Below are positions 1-9,201 of a stretch of 50,458 nucleotides of DNA, piece after piece. The first letter of the stretch is position 1; each line of letters starts with the position of its first letter. Under the pieces are notes generated by a model. The model did not search any database. It was not told the origin of the DNA and was given only the letters and a program-made list of their open reading frames with translations. The DNA is from JAGMXM01 sp964458325 (lineage in GTDB: Bacteria; Verrucomicrobiota; Verrucomicrobiia; Limisphaerales; UBA1319): positions 1 through 50,458 of the forward strand of contig CAYWIM010000027.1 in assembly GCA_964458325.1 (NCBI GenBank), in the 5' to 3' direction. The position numbers and the translations under genes are program-made.

Positions 1-1
1 T

Positions 2-247
<246 letters not shown>

Positions 248-250
248 GCC

Positions 251-1612
251 ATGTCTCCAGACCTCCATCCGTCCCAACTCTGGCAGCAGGTCACGACGGC
301 GACCCATCGTCCGCCGGTCGGGTGGCGCCTGGCATTGACCCGCTTCCAGCGGATTATTCGGCTCGGCCTCAAAAGCATATGGATCCATCGCCTGCGGTCG
401 CTGCTCACGGTCCTGGGGATCGTGTTCGGCGTCTGCTCGGTCATTGCGATGCTCGCCATCGGCGAAGGCGCCAGCTACGAAGCCCAGGAGCAGATCAAGA
501 GCCTCGGCAGCCAGAACATCATCCTCCGCAGCGTCAAACCCCCCGAGGACGAGAAAGCATCCGCCAACCGCAACATGGTGCTGGATTATGGGCTCAGCTA
601 TCCGGATATCCGCCGCATCCAAATGACCATCCCGGGCGTTACCGTGGTCGTTCCCGGCCGGATCATCCGCGAATACATCTGGAACATCACCCGGAATGTC
701 GATGCCGAGGTGGTCGGCACCGTCCCGTGGTATCCCCAGATGCGGAACCACCGCGTCGCGCGCGGGCGTTTCATCAACGAGATGGAAATGGACGACATGG
801 CCAGCGTCTGCGTCCTCGGCCAGGAGATCGCCACGCGGCTGTTCCCATGGCAATCCCCCATGGGCAAGACCATCCGGGTGGGCAGCACCTACTACCGGAT
901 CATCGGAGTGATGGAGCCCCGCGGCCGCCAGGGCAAGCCCGGCGAATCCAGCAGCGGCGCCCAGGCGACCGCGGTGGATCAGATGTTCATTCCGCTCACC
1001 ACCGCCCGAATGCGGTTCGGCGAGACCATCTTCAAACAGCGGTCCGGCAGCCGCGAAGCCGAAAAAGTCGCCCTCCACGAGGTCACCGTCAAGGTCGCCG
1101 AACGCGAACAGGTCGTTCCCGTCTCCCGGGCCATCCAGGAGCTCCTCGAACGCAACCATAAGAAAAAAGATTTCACCATGACCGTGCCGCTCGAGATGCT
1201 CAAACAGTCCGAACGCACCAAGCAGATCTTCAATATCGTCCTCGGGTCCATCGCCGCCATCTCGCTCCTGGTCGGTGGCATCGGCATCATGAACATCATG
1301 CTTGCCAGCGTCACGGAACGCACCCGCGAGATCGGGATCCGCCGCGCCCTCGGCGCCAAGCGCCGCGATATCACCATCCAGTTCCTGGTCGAGACCGTGA
1401 TGCTCTCCGCCACCGGCGGAATCATCGGCGTCATCCTGGGCATCTCGATCCCGTTTTTCGTCACGCTGTTCGCGGGCATGGTCACGATCGTCACCCTCTG
1501 GTCCCCCCTCATCGCCTTCACGATCTCCGCCGCCATCGGTGTTGTGTTCGGCCTCTACCCCGCCCTCCGCGCCGCCAACATGGACCCCGTCGAAGCCCTC
1601 CGGCACGAGTGA
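251..1612 (+). CDS. MacB-like ABC transporter permease (FtsX domain)
   Basis: 453-residue inner-membrane permease of the MacB family. One membrane segment lies at about residues 50-70. It is followed by a periplasmic MacB-PCD domain of about 250 residues, then three more segments at about 328-352, 385-410 and 416-440. The conserved loop ERTREIGIRRALGA sits after the second segment, and the chain ends PVEALRHE, as this family usually does. Length and the 1+3 membrane topology match a separate permease, unlike E. coli MacB where ATPase and permease are fused. It works with the ATPase encoded directly upstream. Substrate (macrolide, peptide, lipoprotein or other) cannot be told from the sequence. 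Confidence 0.95.
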   Translation: MSPDLHPSQLWQQVTTATHRPPVGWRLALTRFQRIIRLGLKSIWIHRLRSLLTVLGIVFGVCSVIAMLAIGEGASYEAQEQIKSLGSQNIILRSVKPPEDEKASANRNMVLDYGLSYPDIRRIQMTIPGVTVVVPGRIIREYIWNITRNVDAEVVGTVPWYPQMRNHRVARGRFINEMEMDDMASVCVLGQEIATRLFPWQSPMGKTIRVGSTYYRIIGVMEPRGRQGKPGESSSGAQATAVDQMFIPLTTARMRFGETIFKQRSGSREAEKVALHEVTVKVAEREQVVPVSRAIQELLERNHKKKDFTMTVPLEMLKQSERTKQIFNIVLGSIAAISLLVGGIGIMNIMLASVTERTREIGIRRALGAKRRDITIQFLVETVMLSATGGIIGVILGISIPFFVTLFAGMVTIVTLWSPLIAFTISAAIGVVFGLYPALRAANMDPVEALRHE

Positions 1613-1704
1613 TTGTTGCGCTCCTGCGTCGCGAAACAATGTGGCCCCGCTCCGCGGGGTTCGATCGGGGCAATGGCATGTGGTTATTCGGAACCAGGCA
1701 ACCG

Positions 1705-3861
1705 ATGAAATCCAGGATCCACGCAGTCCTCTTGGCTCTGATTGTCGCGATGACGCAAGCGGTTCATGGGTCCAGGAAACCCGATGTTGCTTGGTGGCAG
1801 GGCGGCCACGCCGGCCCTGTCAATGCAGTCGCGTTTTCCCCAACCGGCGGGCTGTTTGCGTCGGGCGGAGGCGATGCCACGGTGAAGCTCTGGGGAGCGG
1901 CGGATGGGCAATTGCTGCGAACCCTCCTCGGGCATTCAGGGACGGTCTTTTCGCTCGGGTTCTCCGTCGATGGAACGGCATTGGCTTCGGCCAGCTACGA
2001 CAATACGGTCCGGCTCTGGCAAATGCCCGAGGGTCGATCTGGTCCGGTGATTTCGGGAGGGACAATCCCGTTGCAGTCCGCGGTTCTCTCGCCGGATGGC
2101 CAGTGGCTGGCCTGCGGCAACGGAACCCGAGCGTGGCCTTGGACGTTGGACGGATCGGTCACGCTCTGGAATGCGGCCAGCGGTAATCCGATCGCCACGC
2201 TGACCAACCAAGCTGTCTATGTTACTGGACTGGCGTTTTCTCCCGACAGCCGGATATTGGCATCCACATTTGCCGATGGTGAACTGGTCCTTTGGCAAGC
2301 CGCGGAGGGTGAGCCAATCGGCCGGCAGTTCGGTGTGTCGGTCATTAACCGGTGCTTGGCGTTCTCGCCGGATGGGGAGAAATTAGCCGCTGGCAGCGGC
2401 TCAGGCCCGAGCTCGCTGAGCCTGTACCAGGCGAGCGACGGCAGCCAGATCTGGACGACAACAGTCCACGCTCACAGCATCGACTCGATCGCCTTCTCGA
2501 CGGACGGGAGCACGATCGCCACGGGCGCAAGCTACCACGACTACTCAGGCGCCGGGCCGCAAGACCCCACCGTCAAGCTCTGGGCGGTCTCGAATGGACA
2601 GTGGATTCGTGCGATCAACAAAATCGACTGGAACATCCACGCAGTGGCCTTTGCCCCGGATGGCAACACGCTTGCGGCAGGGGGTCTGCGCACCAGCTAC
2701 GGCACATCCGAATCCGTGGTGCGATTCTGGGACCCAGATGCAGGCGCGTTGATCCGGACATTGAGCGGTCATTCGAGCGGCGTGACGGCCCTGGCGTTTT
2801 CCCTGGACGGCAACCTGCTGGCATCGGGCGCTCGCGGATCGGATCGCAGCGTGCGCGTGTGGCGGAGCGCCGACGGGGCGGAGATTCTGCGGGTGCGGGG
2901 CCTGACGGGGGATGCCGTCGGAGTGGCGTTCGCCCCTGACGGATTAAGCGTGGTCGGGGTGGACGACTGGTCCAGCGCAACGGTTCGCAACTGGCGCCTG
3001 GCCGATGGCAAGGAACTCTGGTGGGCCGACTTGTATCCTTACCAGGGCACATGCCTCGCTGCCTCGGCGGTGGCCGCCCAGTTCGCAGTCGCCCTGTCCG
3101 CGATCTCCATCCGCGATAACCATTTGATTGAGATCCGCCGATTCGCCGACGGGAAACTCGAGCGGGTGCTGCGCGGACACACGGATCGCGTCGAGGGATT
3201 GGCGTTCTCCCTGGACGGCCAACGTCTGGTTTCGGCCAGCCTCGATCAGACTCTGAAGCTTTGGGCGCCGGGCAGCACCAATGCGTTATGGACTGTCCCG
3301 ACGGGTTCGGGCGTTTCTGACGCAGCACTCTCACCGGACGGCCAGTTGCTGGCGAGCGGACACCTGGACGGCTCTGTCCGCCTCTGGCAGAGCGCCACCG
3401 GCGATCCAGTTCGGGGTTGGGAAGGACATCCGGCAGCGCTCAGGCGCGTTCGTTTTTCGCCTGAAGGGCGGGAACTGCTCACGACAGGTGAGGAGGGCAC
3501 ATTGCGCCTTTGGCGGGTGGCGGATGGCGCCCTCATCGCCACATACGACACCGAGGTGCAAGGAGTCCTGTCGCTGGCGATGCATCCGCGTGAACGCCGA
3601 TTCGCCTATGGCCGCCATGACGCCACCTTGGCAAGCTGCCGATTGCCGGTCGTGTTGACCGGCGCCGCCACCATGCCCACCCAGGGGCTGCAATTCGATG
3701 TCGAGGCCGTGACGGGTGAATCCTATCGCGTCCAAACCTCGGTCGACCTGCAACGGTGGACTGATTGGCGTGCCTTTCAGCCAACCCAGTCTGCCAGCAC
3801 CATCTCCGATCTGGACATCGTCGATAAATCCTCCCGGTTCTACCGCGTCGTCCGACCCTGA
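1705..3861 (+). CDS. Secreted WD40-repeat beta-propeller protein
   Basis: 718 residues when begun at the ATG that opens a clean signal peptide (MKSRIHAVLLALIVAMTQAV). The frame runs open upstream to 1609, but that part looks non-coding. About twelve or thirteen WD40 repeats follow, each with the hallmark pattern of VxxVAFSPDGxxLASG and a terminal LW, for example GHTDRVEGLAFSLDGQRLVS. That is enough for two propellers. The last 65 residues are not WD40: they form a beta-rich tail containing SYRVQTSVDLQRWTDW and ending SSRFYRVVRP. Similar tails end many secreted Verrucomicrobia proteins and may be a sorting or surface module. Likely extracytoplasmic; ligand unknown. Likely stand-alone: 92 bases separate it from the MacB permease. 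Confidence 0.9.
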   Translation: MKSRIHAVLLALIVAMTQAVHGSRKPDVAWWQGGHAGPVNAVAFSPTGGLFASGGGDATVKLWGAADGQLLRTLLGHSGTVFSLGFSVDGTALASASYDNTVRLWQMPEGRSGPVISGGTIPLQSAVLSPDGQWLACGNGTRAWPWTLDGSVTLWNAASGNPIATLTNQAVYVTGLAFSPDSRILASTFADGELVLWQAAEGEPIGRQFGVSVINRCLAFSPDGEKLAAGSGSGPSSLSLYQASDGSQIWTTTVHAHSIDSIAFSTDGSTIATGASYHDYSGAGPQDPTVKLWAVSNGQWIRAINKIDWNIHAVAFAPDGNTLAAGGLRTSYGTSESVVRFWDPDAGALIRTLSGHSSGVTALAFSLDGNLLASGARGSDRSVRVWRSADGAEILRVRGLTGDAVGVAFAPDGLSVVGVDDWSSATVRNWRLADGKELWWADLYPYQGTCLAASAVAAQFAVALSAISIRDNHLIEIRRFADGKLERVLRGHTDRVEGLAFSLDGQRLVSASLDQTLKLWAPGSTNALWTVPTGSGVSDAALSPDGQLLASGHLDGSVRLWQSATGDPVRGWEGHPAALRRVRFSPEGRELLTTGEEGTLRLWRVADGALIATYDTEVQGVLSLAMHPRERRFAYGRHDATLASCRLPVVLTGAATMPTQGLQFDVEAVTGESYRVQTSVDLQRWTDWRAFQPTQSASTISDLDIVDKSSRFYRVVRP

Positions 3862-3974
3862 GGCGCCAAACCACTTCGCGCAGCTTCAAAGCCTCGGTTG
3901 GCAGGCCTGTCATCGGTTTTCCCTTTGACGGGCAACTCTTGGCTCGGCACACTTCGATCCGGTCGAACAAGCCA

Positions 3975-4955
3975 ATGCCTATCCGTAAATCGGCAAGTCT
4001 TTCTCTGGCGGCGGCCGCGCTCCTCGGCGGCTGCGGCGGCGCCCCGGATCGGACCCCGCCGGAAGCCCCGAGATCGCACTCGAGCTGGCAATCCGCCTAC
4101 GTCCACAGCAACGGCATCCGTTTGCACTACTGGCGCACGGGAGGAGCCGGCAAGCCGCCCCTGGTCCTGGCGCACGGCATCACGGACTACGGCCTGAACT
4201 GGGCGTCGCTCGCGGAGCGGTTCGAGGGGGAGTGCGACATCGTCATGTACGACGCCCGCGGCCACGGATACTCCGATAAACCCGCCAGACCGTATGACCT
4301 GGCCACGCACGTCGCCGATCTCGTGGGCCTCATTCACGCACTGGGTATCGAGAAACCGGTCCTGATGGGGCACTCGATGGGAGGGGGGATCGTCGCCCTG
4401 GCGGCGGCCACCCATCCCGGCCTGGCGCGCGCTGTCATCCTCGAGGATCCAGCCGACATGCTGGCGCGGCTCGAGCCGCTCGGCGAGGCTATCATTCCCG
4501 ACTGGAAGAAGCAGATCAGGGGCGATCGGCGGGCGGGCATGGCGAAGCTCATGGCCGTGGCCCGTAGCGAGCGCCATCCCGGCTGGCGCGACCGCGATTA
4601 CGAGCTGTGGGCTGAGTCGAAGCTGCTGGTGAGCCCGAACGTCGTGGATATCCTCCACGGCGACGGCTTCGGCGACGCGGGTGCGACCTATCCGAAGCTG
4701 ATGGTTCCGACCCTGATCCTCAAGGCTGACGCGGATGCGGACAGCCGAAAGAAGCATCTCGAGATCGCCCGCCTTCTGCCCCATGGGAGGCTGGTCCACA
4801 TCGACGGCGCCGGACACGTGATACGGAACGACAGACCGGCGGATACCGAGCGAGAGATCCGGGCCTTTCTCGCCGGGAATCCTGGTGGGCTACGACGGTT
4901 CGAAGGGCGGCAAGGTGGTGTTGCGCCGCGCCGCCGTGCTGGCGTAAGGTCATAA
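3975..4955 (+). CDS. Alpha/beta-fold hydrolase, predicted lipoprotein
   Basis: 326 residues from the ATG that opens a lipoprotein signal (LLGGC, acylated Cys20). A longer frame begins at 3939 but would bury the signal. The fold is shown by LVLAHGITDYGLNW (HG oxyanion motif), DARGHGYSDKP, the nucleophile elbow GHSMGG with Ser134, and the late GAGH histidine near the end of the fold. The acidic residue is probably in LKADADADS. It belongs to the large epoxide hydrolase/haloalkane dehalogenase/esterase-like group; the substrate is not predictable. The last 25 residues are Arg/Gly-rich and look like read-through into non-native sequence, next to a decayed region. Confidence 0.88.
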   Translation: MPIRKSASLSLAAAALLGGCGGAPDRTPPEAPRSHSSWQSAYVHSNGIRLHYWRTGGAGKPPLVLAHGITDYGLNWASLAERFEGECDIVMYDARGHGYSDKPARPYDLATHVADLVGLIHALGIEKPVLMGHSMGGGIVALAAATHPGLARAVILEDPADMLARLEPLGEAIIPDWKKQIRGDRRAGMAKLMAVARSERHPGWRDRDYELWAESKLLVSPNVVDILHGDGFGDAGATYPKLMVPTLILKADADADSRKKHLEIARLLPHGRLVHIDGAGHVIRNDRPADTEREIRAFLAGNPGGLRRFEGRQGGVAPRRRAGVRS

Positions 4956-4985
4956 AATCCAAACACTCACATCTGACCGGCCCTT

Positions 4986-5633
4986 ATGCGGCTCGACTTC
5001 AGTTTTCGTGGCGGGGACCGGCCCAAAAACGCGGAGCGCGAGTTCCCGGAAGTTTGCGTAACCCCGAAGGGTGCCTACGAGCCGTGGATGCTTTTCCGCA
5101 AGCAGATTTCCGAGCAAACAGTGGCGGGCAACCTGCGCCGCTGGAAGACTGGCGGACTGCGGCGTTTGGCGGCGGAGCGTCCTTTGCCGGATGTCATCCG
5201 CAGCGGGCGCACCCCGGATCGGGAGGCTGCTATCTCGAATCATCCATGCCTCAAGCCGCAGCACTTCATGCGCGTTCTTGTGCGCGCTTTGCTACCGCTC
5301 GGTGAAGGTGTCGTTTGCGATCCCTTCATGGGTTCAGGTTCCACCGTTGCGGCGGCCCAGGCAGTGGGCTACGAGGCCATCGGAATCGAAATCGATGAGC
5401 AGTATTTTTCCCTGGCCAAGCTGGCGATCCCAGGGTTAGCGAAGCTCTACCCGCGCTTTCATGGTGAAACAACCGAACTCCAACTGGAGGACACCGTTCC
5501 CGTTGTGGCAACCGGCCAGTTGGAATTTACCCTGGCAGAGGATGCGATCGATTACCGGACCAGCTCCCGATCCGGTGGCCAGGCTGCCGAGGAAGTGGAG
5601 TTGCGAACAACTGGCAACCGGCGGCATCACTGA
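4986..5633 (+). pseudogene. C-terminal half of a beta-type N4/N6 DNA methyltransferase
   Basis: The 215-residue frame contains the back half of a site-specific DNA methyltransferase. AYEPWMLFRK and LRRWKTGGLRR are followed by KPQHFMRVLVRALLPLGEG and the SAM-binding motif I CDPFMGSGST, then EAIGIEIDEQYF. In the beta class the catalytic D/SPPY motif comes before these parts. It is absent, and the frame is stopped at 4974, so the protein should be inactive. The native C-terminus probably ends near LAEDAIDYR (about 5557); the last 25 residues look like extension into foreign sequence that carries an enolase piece. No restriction endonuclease is nearby. Called a remnant, though expression as a fragment cannot be excluded. 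Confidence 0.8.
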
Positions 5634-5823
5634 GGGGGGTTTCGCGCCCAGCCTCGAAAGCAATGAACAGGCGATAGAAGTCATCCTCGAGGCGATCCCC
5701 GCGGCCGGGTTCAAACCCGGCGAGGATGTGGCCATCACGCTTGATCCTGCGGCGAGTTCGTTCTGCAAGCATGGTAAATCCGTGCTTGCCAAAGCAGATC
5801 GATGTCCGAAGACCAGTGACCAG
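5614..5823 (+). pseudogene. Internal fragment of enolase
   Basis: About 70 codons match the middle of enolase. GGFAPSLESNEQAIEVILEA followed by AGFKPGEDVAITLDPAASSF is the familiar enolase stretch with the DEGGFAP loop and the LDPAASEF metal-site segment. It ends at KADRCPKTSDQ, where real enolases continue toward their second metal ligand. The DEGG acidic pair has become TEGG, and the LDPAAS aspartate is kept. Nothing of the N-terminal domain or the later barrel strands is present, and the frame ends within 40 bases. It is therefore a broken piece, probably carried here by recombination; a complete enolase must exist elsewhere in the genome. Confidence 0.82.
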
Positions 5824-5905
5824 AGTTCTACTGAAGAATGGCAAGCCGTTCGCGCGCATTGAACCCGATCACGAGAAGCGCTGCATTGGTCGCAGCCTGC
5901 TTCAT
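5816..5905 (+). pseudogene. Possible Phd/YefM-type antitoxin remnant
   Basis: Right where the enolase match stops, another frame reads VLLKNGKPFARIEPDHEKRC followed by IGRSLLHRF. This resembles the GKPVARLVP core and the following GRELA segment of prevent-host-death antitoxins. Only about 30 codons are present, with no start and no toxin gene. It abuts the convergent end of the transporter gene at 5902. The match is short and from memory of the family, so it is a suggestion only. Confidence 0.35.
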
Positions 5906-7218
5906 CGGTTCTTGGCTTCGACCGCCGGCAGCTTCATGGGCTCGAACCTTGGGAGGATGGCGTGGATGATGGCGAGGTTGACAAGGTACGCCGAGGCCGC
6001 AATCCCGAACGGGATGGCGTAGCTGTGGGACCATTCGAGTATGTACCCGACCAGCTTGGCGATGAACATCCCCCCAATCGCACCCGCAAATCCCCCGATG
6101 CCCACCACGGAGCTGACCGCTTTGCGCGGCATGGTATCGGAAACCATGGTGTAGAGATTGGCGGAGAATCCCTGGTGCGCCGACGCCGCCAGGCCAATTA
6201 AAAGCACAGCGATCCACAGGTTGGTGACCCGCGATGCCATGAAGATGGGCACCACGCAAAGGGCGCAGGCGAGCATGGCGGTCTTCCGTGCCGCATGAAG
6301 CGACCAACCTCGCTGAATAAGAAATGACGAGAACCAGCCGCCCGCGATGCTCCCGACATCGGTCATGAGATAGATCACCACCAGCGGCGGGCCCAGCTCG
6401 AGCAGCTTCAGCCCGTGCTTTTCCTCAAGGAAACCGGGAATCCAATAGAGATAGAACCACCAGATCGGCGAGCTCAGGAACATGCCGATCAGAAACGCCC
6501 ACGTCTGGCGATGCCCCAGCAGCGACAGCCACGAGATCGCAACCGGCGGATCGGGCGGATCGCTTCGGATATGAGCCAGCTCGGCCGGCGAGACGCGCGG
6601 ATGACGCTCGGGCGCCAGGTAAAGCCCGAACCAAAGCGCCAGCCAGATGAAACCCAGGCTGCCGGTGGCGAGGAAAGCCGCCGGCCACCCATACCGGTAG
6701 GTCAGCCAGGGCACCATCAGCGGCGTGATCAGCGCGCCCACGTTGCTGCCGGCGTTGAAGATGCCCGTAGCCAGGGCGCGCTCCTTTTTCGGAAACCATT
6801 CGCTCACGGTCTTGATGGCGGCGGGGAAGTTGCCGCCCTCGGCCAGCCCGAGCGCCGCCCGGGCCACGCTGAACCCAGTCACCGTGCGCGCCAGCGCGTG
6901 CCCCATCGCCGCCAGACTCCAGAACAGCACCGCCAGCCCATAGCCCAGCCGAACCCCGATCCAGTCCATCGCCCGGCCCCCCACCGCGTAGCCAATCGCA
7001 TACGCAGCCTGGAAAGCGAACACCACGTTGCTGTAATCGATCTCGTTCCAGTGAAGATCCCGGATCAGGGTGTTCTTGAGGACGCCCACCACCTGCCGAT
7101 CGATGTAATTGACCGTGGTAGCCAGAAACAGAAGACCGCAGATCACCCAGCGAAACCAGCCGATCGAAGTCGCCGCTCCGTTCCCGGAGTCGGCCGGCAT
7201 TCGGTGTTCGGATTGCAT
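5902..7218 (-). CDS. MFS transporter, anion:cation symporter family (hexuronate-type)
   Basis: 438 residues from the ATG at 7218; a further ATG lies at 7200 and the frame is open to 7254. Twelve hydrophobic segments are visible. Family features are LATTVNYIDRQVVGVL in the first segment, the loop DWIGVRLGYG, LGLAEGGNFPAAIKTVSEWF and FNAGSNVGALITPL. These are characteristic of the ExuT/GudP/DgoT branch, which imports hexuronates, aldarates or galactonate with protons. Substrate is inferred from family only. Upstream on the same strand lies the DUF3748 gene, separated by 332 bases, so co-transcription is uncertain. The neighbouring sulfatase and beta-helix genes would fit uptake of uronic-acid products. 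Confidence 0.92.
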   Translation of the reverse strand: MQSEHRMPADSGNGAATSIGWFRWVICGLLFLATTVNYIDRQVVGVLKNTLIRDLHWNEIDYSNVVFAFQAAYAIGYAVGGRAMDWIGVRLGYGLAVLFWSLAAMGHALARTVTGFSVARAALGLAEGGNFPAAIKTVSEWFPKKERALATGIFNAGSNVGALITPLMVPWLTYRYGWPAAFLATGSLGFIWLALWFGLYLAPERHPRVSPAELAHIRSDPPDPPVAISWLSLLGHRQTWAFLIGMFLSSPIWWFYLYWIPGFLEEKHGLKLLELGPPLVVIYLMTDVGSIAGGWFSSFLIQRGWSLHAARKTAMLACALCVVPIFMASRVTNLWIAVLLIGLAASAHQGFSANLYTMVSDTMPRKAVSSVVGIGGFAGAIGGMFIAKLVGYILEWSHSYAIPFGIAASAYLVNLAIIHAILPRFEPMKLPAVEAKNR

Positions 7219-7550
7219 TGGCGCCGAAGGGTACGGCGAGCGGCAGCGAGGCACAAGCCCGGATTCATACCTGCCAGCCCATTGCTGCGGGCAGTGGCGT
7301 CATACTGTTGGGCGTGGCGCCCGAAGTTGATGCGTTGACATCCCGAATTGCGCCAGCGCTAATCGGACGGCTCCGACCAGCAGCTCGTCATCACCGTGCC
7401 CGGGACGCCCGACCTCCGCGGAATCGCTTGGCATCAGGCGTCGGATCGGATATCATCGGAACCACGTGCATGAGGTGCTGGGCGCGAACAACGGCATGCT
7501 CATGACGACCGCCAGCGGCACAGCGGTGAAGCTGGCCTGAGCCGATCTTC
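7219..7550 (+). other. Gene-poor gap, possibly holding decayed coding sequence
   Basis: No convincing gene occupies these 332 bases. On the plus strand two adjoining frames give protein-like stretches: SDGSDQQLVITVPGTPDLRG, then after a shift NHVHEVLGANNGMLMTTASG ending at a stop near 7540. They could be the end of a frameshifted gene, but I cannot name a family. The gap must also carry the promoter of the minus-strand transporter. Confidence 0.3.
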
Positions 7551-9023
7551 TCAGGGGACTTCGCACTCCAACGACGGGCCAGTGGATTGGGCAGCGTCTT
7601 CACACACGACAAATATCTGGTTGGAGGGCTCGATGGGCGAGGGGATCCGTCGCACATAAGCGATCCCGAGGCCGTCCGGCGAGAAGACACAGGCCTCCGG
7701 CCTCGGCGCCGCCGCCGGATCGGCGGGATCGGTCCATCGGATGGTCCGGCCGGTGGCGACTTCGGTGACGCACACGCTGCGGTCCATGACATGGGCGATG
7801 TGGTGTCCGTCCGGGCTCCAGGTGAATGCGGACGCGATCGGCCAGGGATTGCGGGTGATCTGAGAAGGCGGCCCGCCCAGAGGCGACACGGTCCAGAGCT
7901 GCACGATGCCCTGGTCATCCTTCATGAGAAATGCGATTCGGGTTCCGTCGGGCGAACTGCGCAGCCAATGACGCGGTCCTTGGATGCCGGGGAAAGGCCG
8001 GTCCGCGGTGTAAGTCAGCCGGCGTTGAGTCGTCCCGGCGGGAGGGACAGGACGGCGCGTTTCCGTGCCGGCCAGTCCTGCATCGGCAGCGCCGCCGATC
8101 TCGTCGGGCAGATCGACAATGAACACTTCGGAGATCGGATTGGCTTGAGGAGTGATCACCTGGCCCTGAAAGGCGAGGGCGCGGCGCTGGCGTGCGCCGT
8201 CCGCTCGGACATAGCCGTTAGTCCCCACCCAGCCTTCCTCGAACGCGCGCTGGATGTCGTCCGAACCCGGCCGGGGCCGGCCGACGGTCCGGGTGACGAG
8301 GACGCTGAAATAGGCGCCGTCGTGGTTGCGGGGATGATCGGGCTTCACCCGCACCGGCCGGCCCGGCACGCTGACGCCGATGTTGCGCAGATTCATCTCG
8401 TGGTCCGCGTTCTCCTCCGCGAAGCCGGCCAGAACATGATCCTCGTAGGTGAACGAGATCCACTGGCCGGCGGCGTCCCAAACATGGACATGCGATCCGC
8501 CCCGCAACGCTCCGGGCGTGAACGGCGGCACGATATCCCGGGCATCGACGGGGATCGCCGTGCCCGGCTGGCGGATATCGACCATCACGCCCTGGCGATG
8601 CCACGCGTTGTAGGACCAATCGGGAGCGGGATGCTCGGGCCCGAGGATGAAGATCACCCGATGCTCGAACGGGTGGAACGTGGCCACGCCGCAGTGGGCG
8701 CCATGGGCGGCCTCGTAGAGCGTGCGGACCTCGCCGGTGCTCACGCGCACCATTTCGATCCGGCACCCGTCGAACACGGTCCCATCGGGATCCGACCGCG
8801 TGTCGTAGACAATCCATTGGCTGTCGGGCGACCAGACGCCGATATTCGTCAGGATCCGGCCGCCCGGCCCGCGGGTGACCTGTTTGTCATTGGATTTCAT
8901 GGCGCCAGAAGCATGGGCGGCCAGCAGGATCATCGAAAGCGCCGCAAGATGGCGCCGCTTGATCCCCAGCCGGAGAAGCAAGGCCATCGCGTCCGCGGAC
9001 AAGCGACGCGACATGGATTTCAT
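7551..9023 (-). CDS. DUF3748 (YidR-like) TolB-type beta-propeller protein
   Basis: 490 residues from the ATG at 9023 (MKSMSRRLS). A signal peptide-like hydrophobic stretch (LAALSMILLAAHASGA) follows within the first 50 residues; the ATG at 8987 is an alternative start. The body matches the DUF3748 family of E. coli YidR: TNIGVWSPDSQWIVYDTRSD near the N-terminus, then VIFILGPEHPAPDWSYNAWH and the C-terminal TolB-like repeats SSPDGTRIAFLMKDD, TWSPDGHHIAHVMD and FSPDGLGIAYV. Probably a periplasmic propeller. YidR itself has no established function, so none is assigned. The region 9024-9201 between it and the divergent oxidoreductase should hold both promoters. Confidence 0.88.
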   Translation of the reverse strand: MKSMSRRLSADAMALLLRLGIKRRHLAALSMILLAAHASGAMKSNDKQVTRGPGGRILTNIGVWSPDSQWIVYDTRSDPDGTVFDGCRIEMVRVSTGEVRTLYEAAHGAHCGVATFHPFEHRVIFILGPEHPAPDWSYNAWHRQGVMVDIRQPGTAIPVDARDIVPPFTPGALRGGSHVHVWDAAGQWISFTYEDHVLAGFAEENADHEMNLRNIGVSVPGRPVRVKPDHPRNHDGAYFSVLVTRTVGRPRPGSDDIQRAFEEGWVGTNGYVRADGARQRRALAFQGQVITPQANPISEVFIVDLPDEIGGAADAGLAGTETRRPVPPAGTTQRRLTYTADRPFPGIQGPRHWLRSSPDGTRIAFLMKDDQGIVQLWTVSPLGGPPSQITRNPWPIASAFTWSPDGHHIAHVMDRSVCVTEVATGRTIRWTDPADPAAAPRPEACVFSPDGLGIAYVRRIPSPIEPSNQIFVVCEDAAQSTGPSLECEVP

Positions 9024-9201
9024 GGAAGGGCATTCTGCGTCGGATCGGATTCGGTGGCAAGCCGCCACGGCCTGCACGGGCGCCCACTCCTCGCATGCCC
9101 GCTTCTGGCCCGACCGCCGGTCTGTGGATCATTCTGGACGCGGCTCGGCTCGCCGTATACAGTCGCCCTCTGACAACATCAATCCGAACAAAGAATTCAC
9201 T

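Noticed and set aside
4986..5633. Active restriction-modification system
   Set aside because: The methyltransferase lacks its catalytic motif and N-terminal half, and no endonuclease or specificity gene is present.
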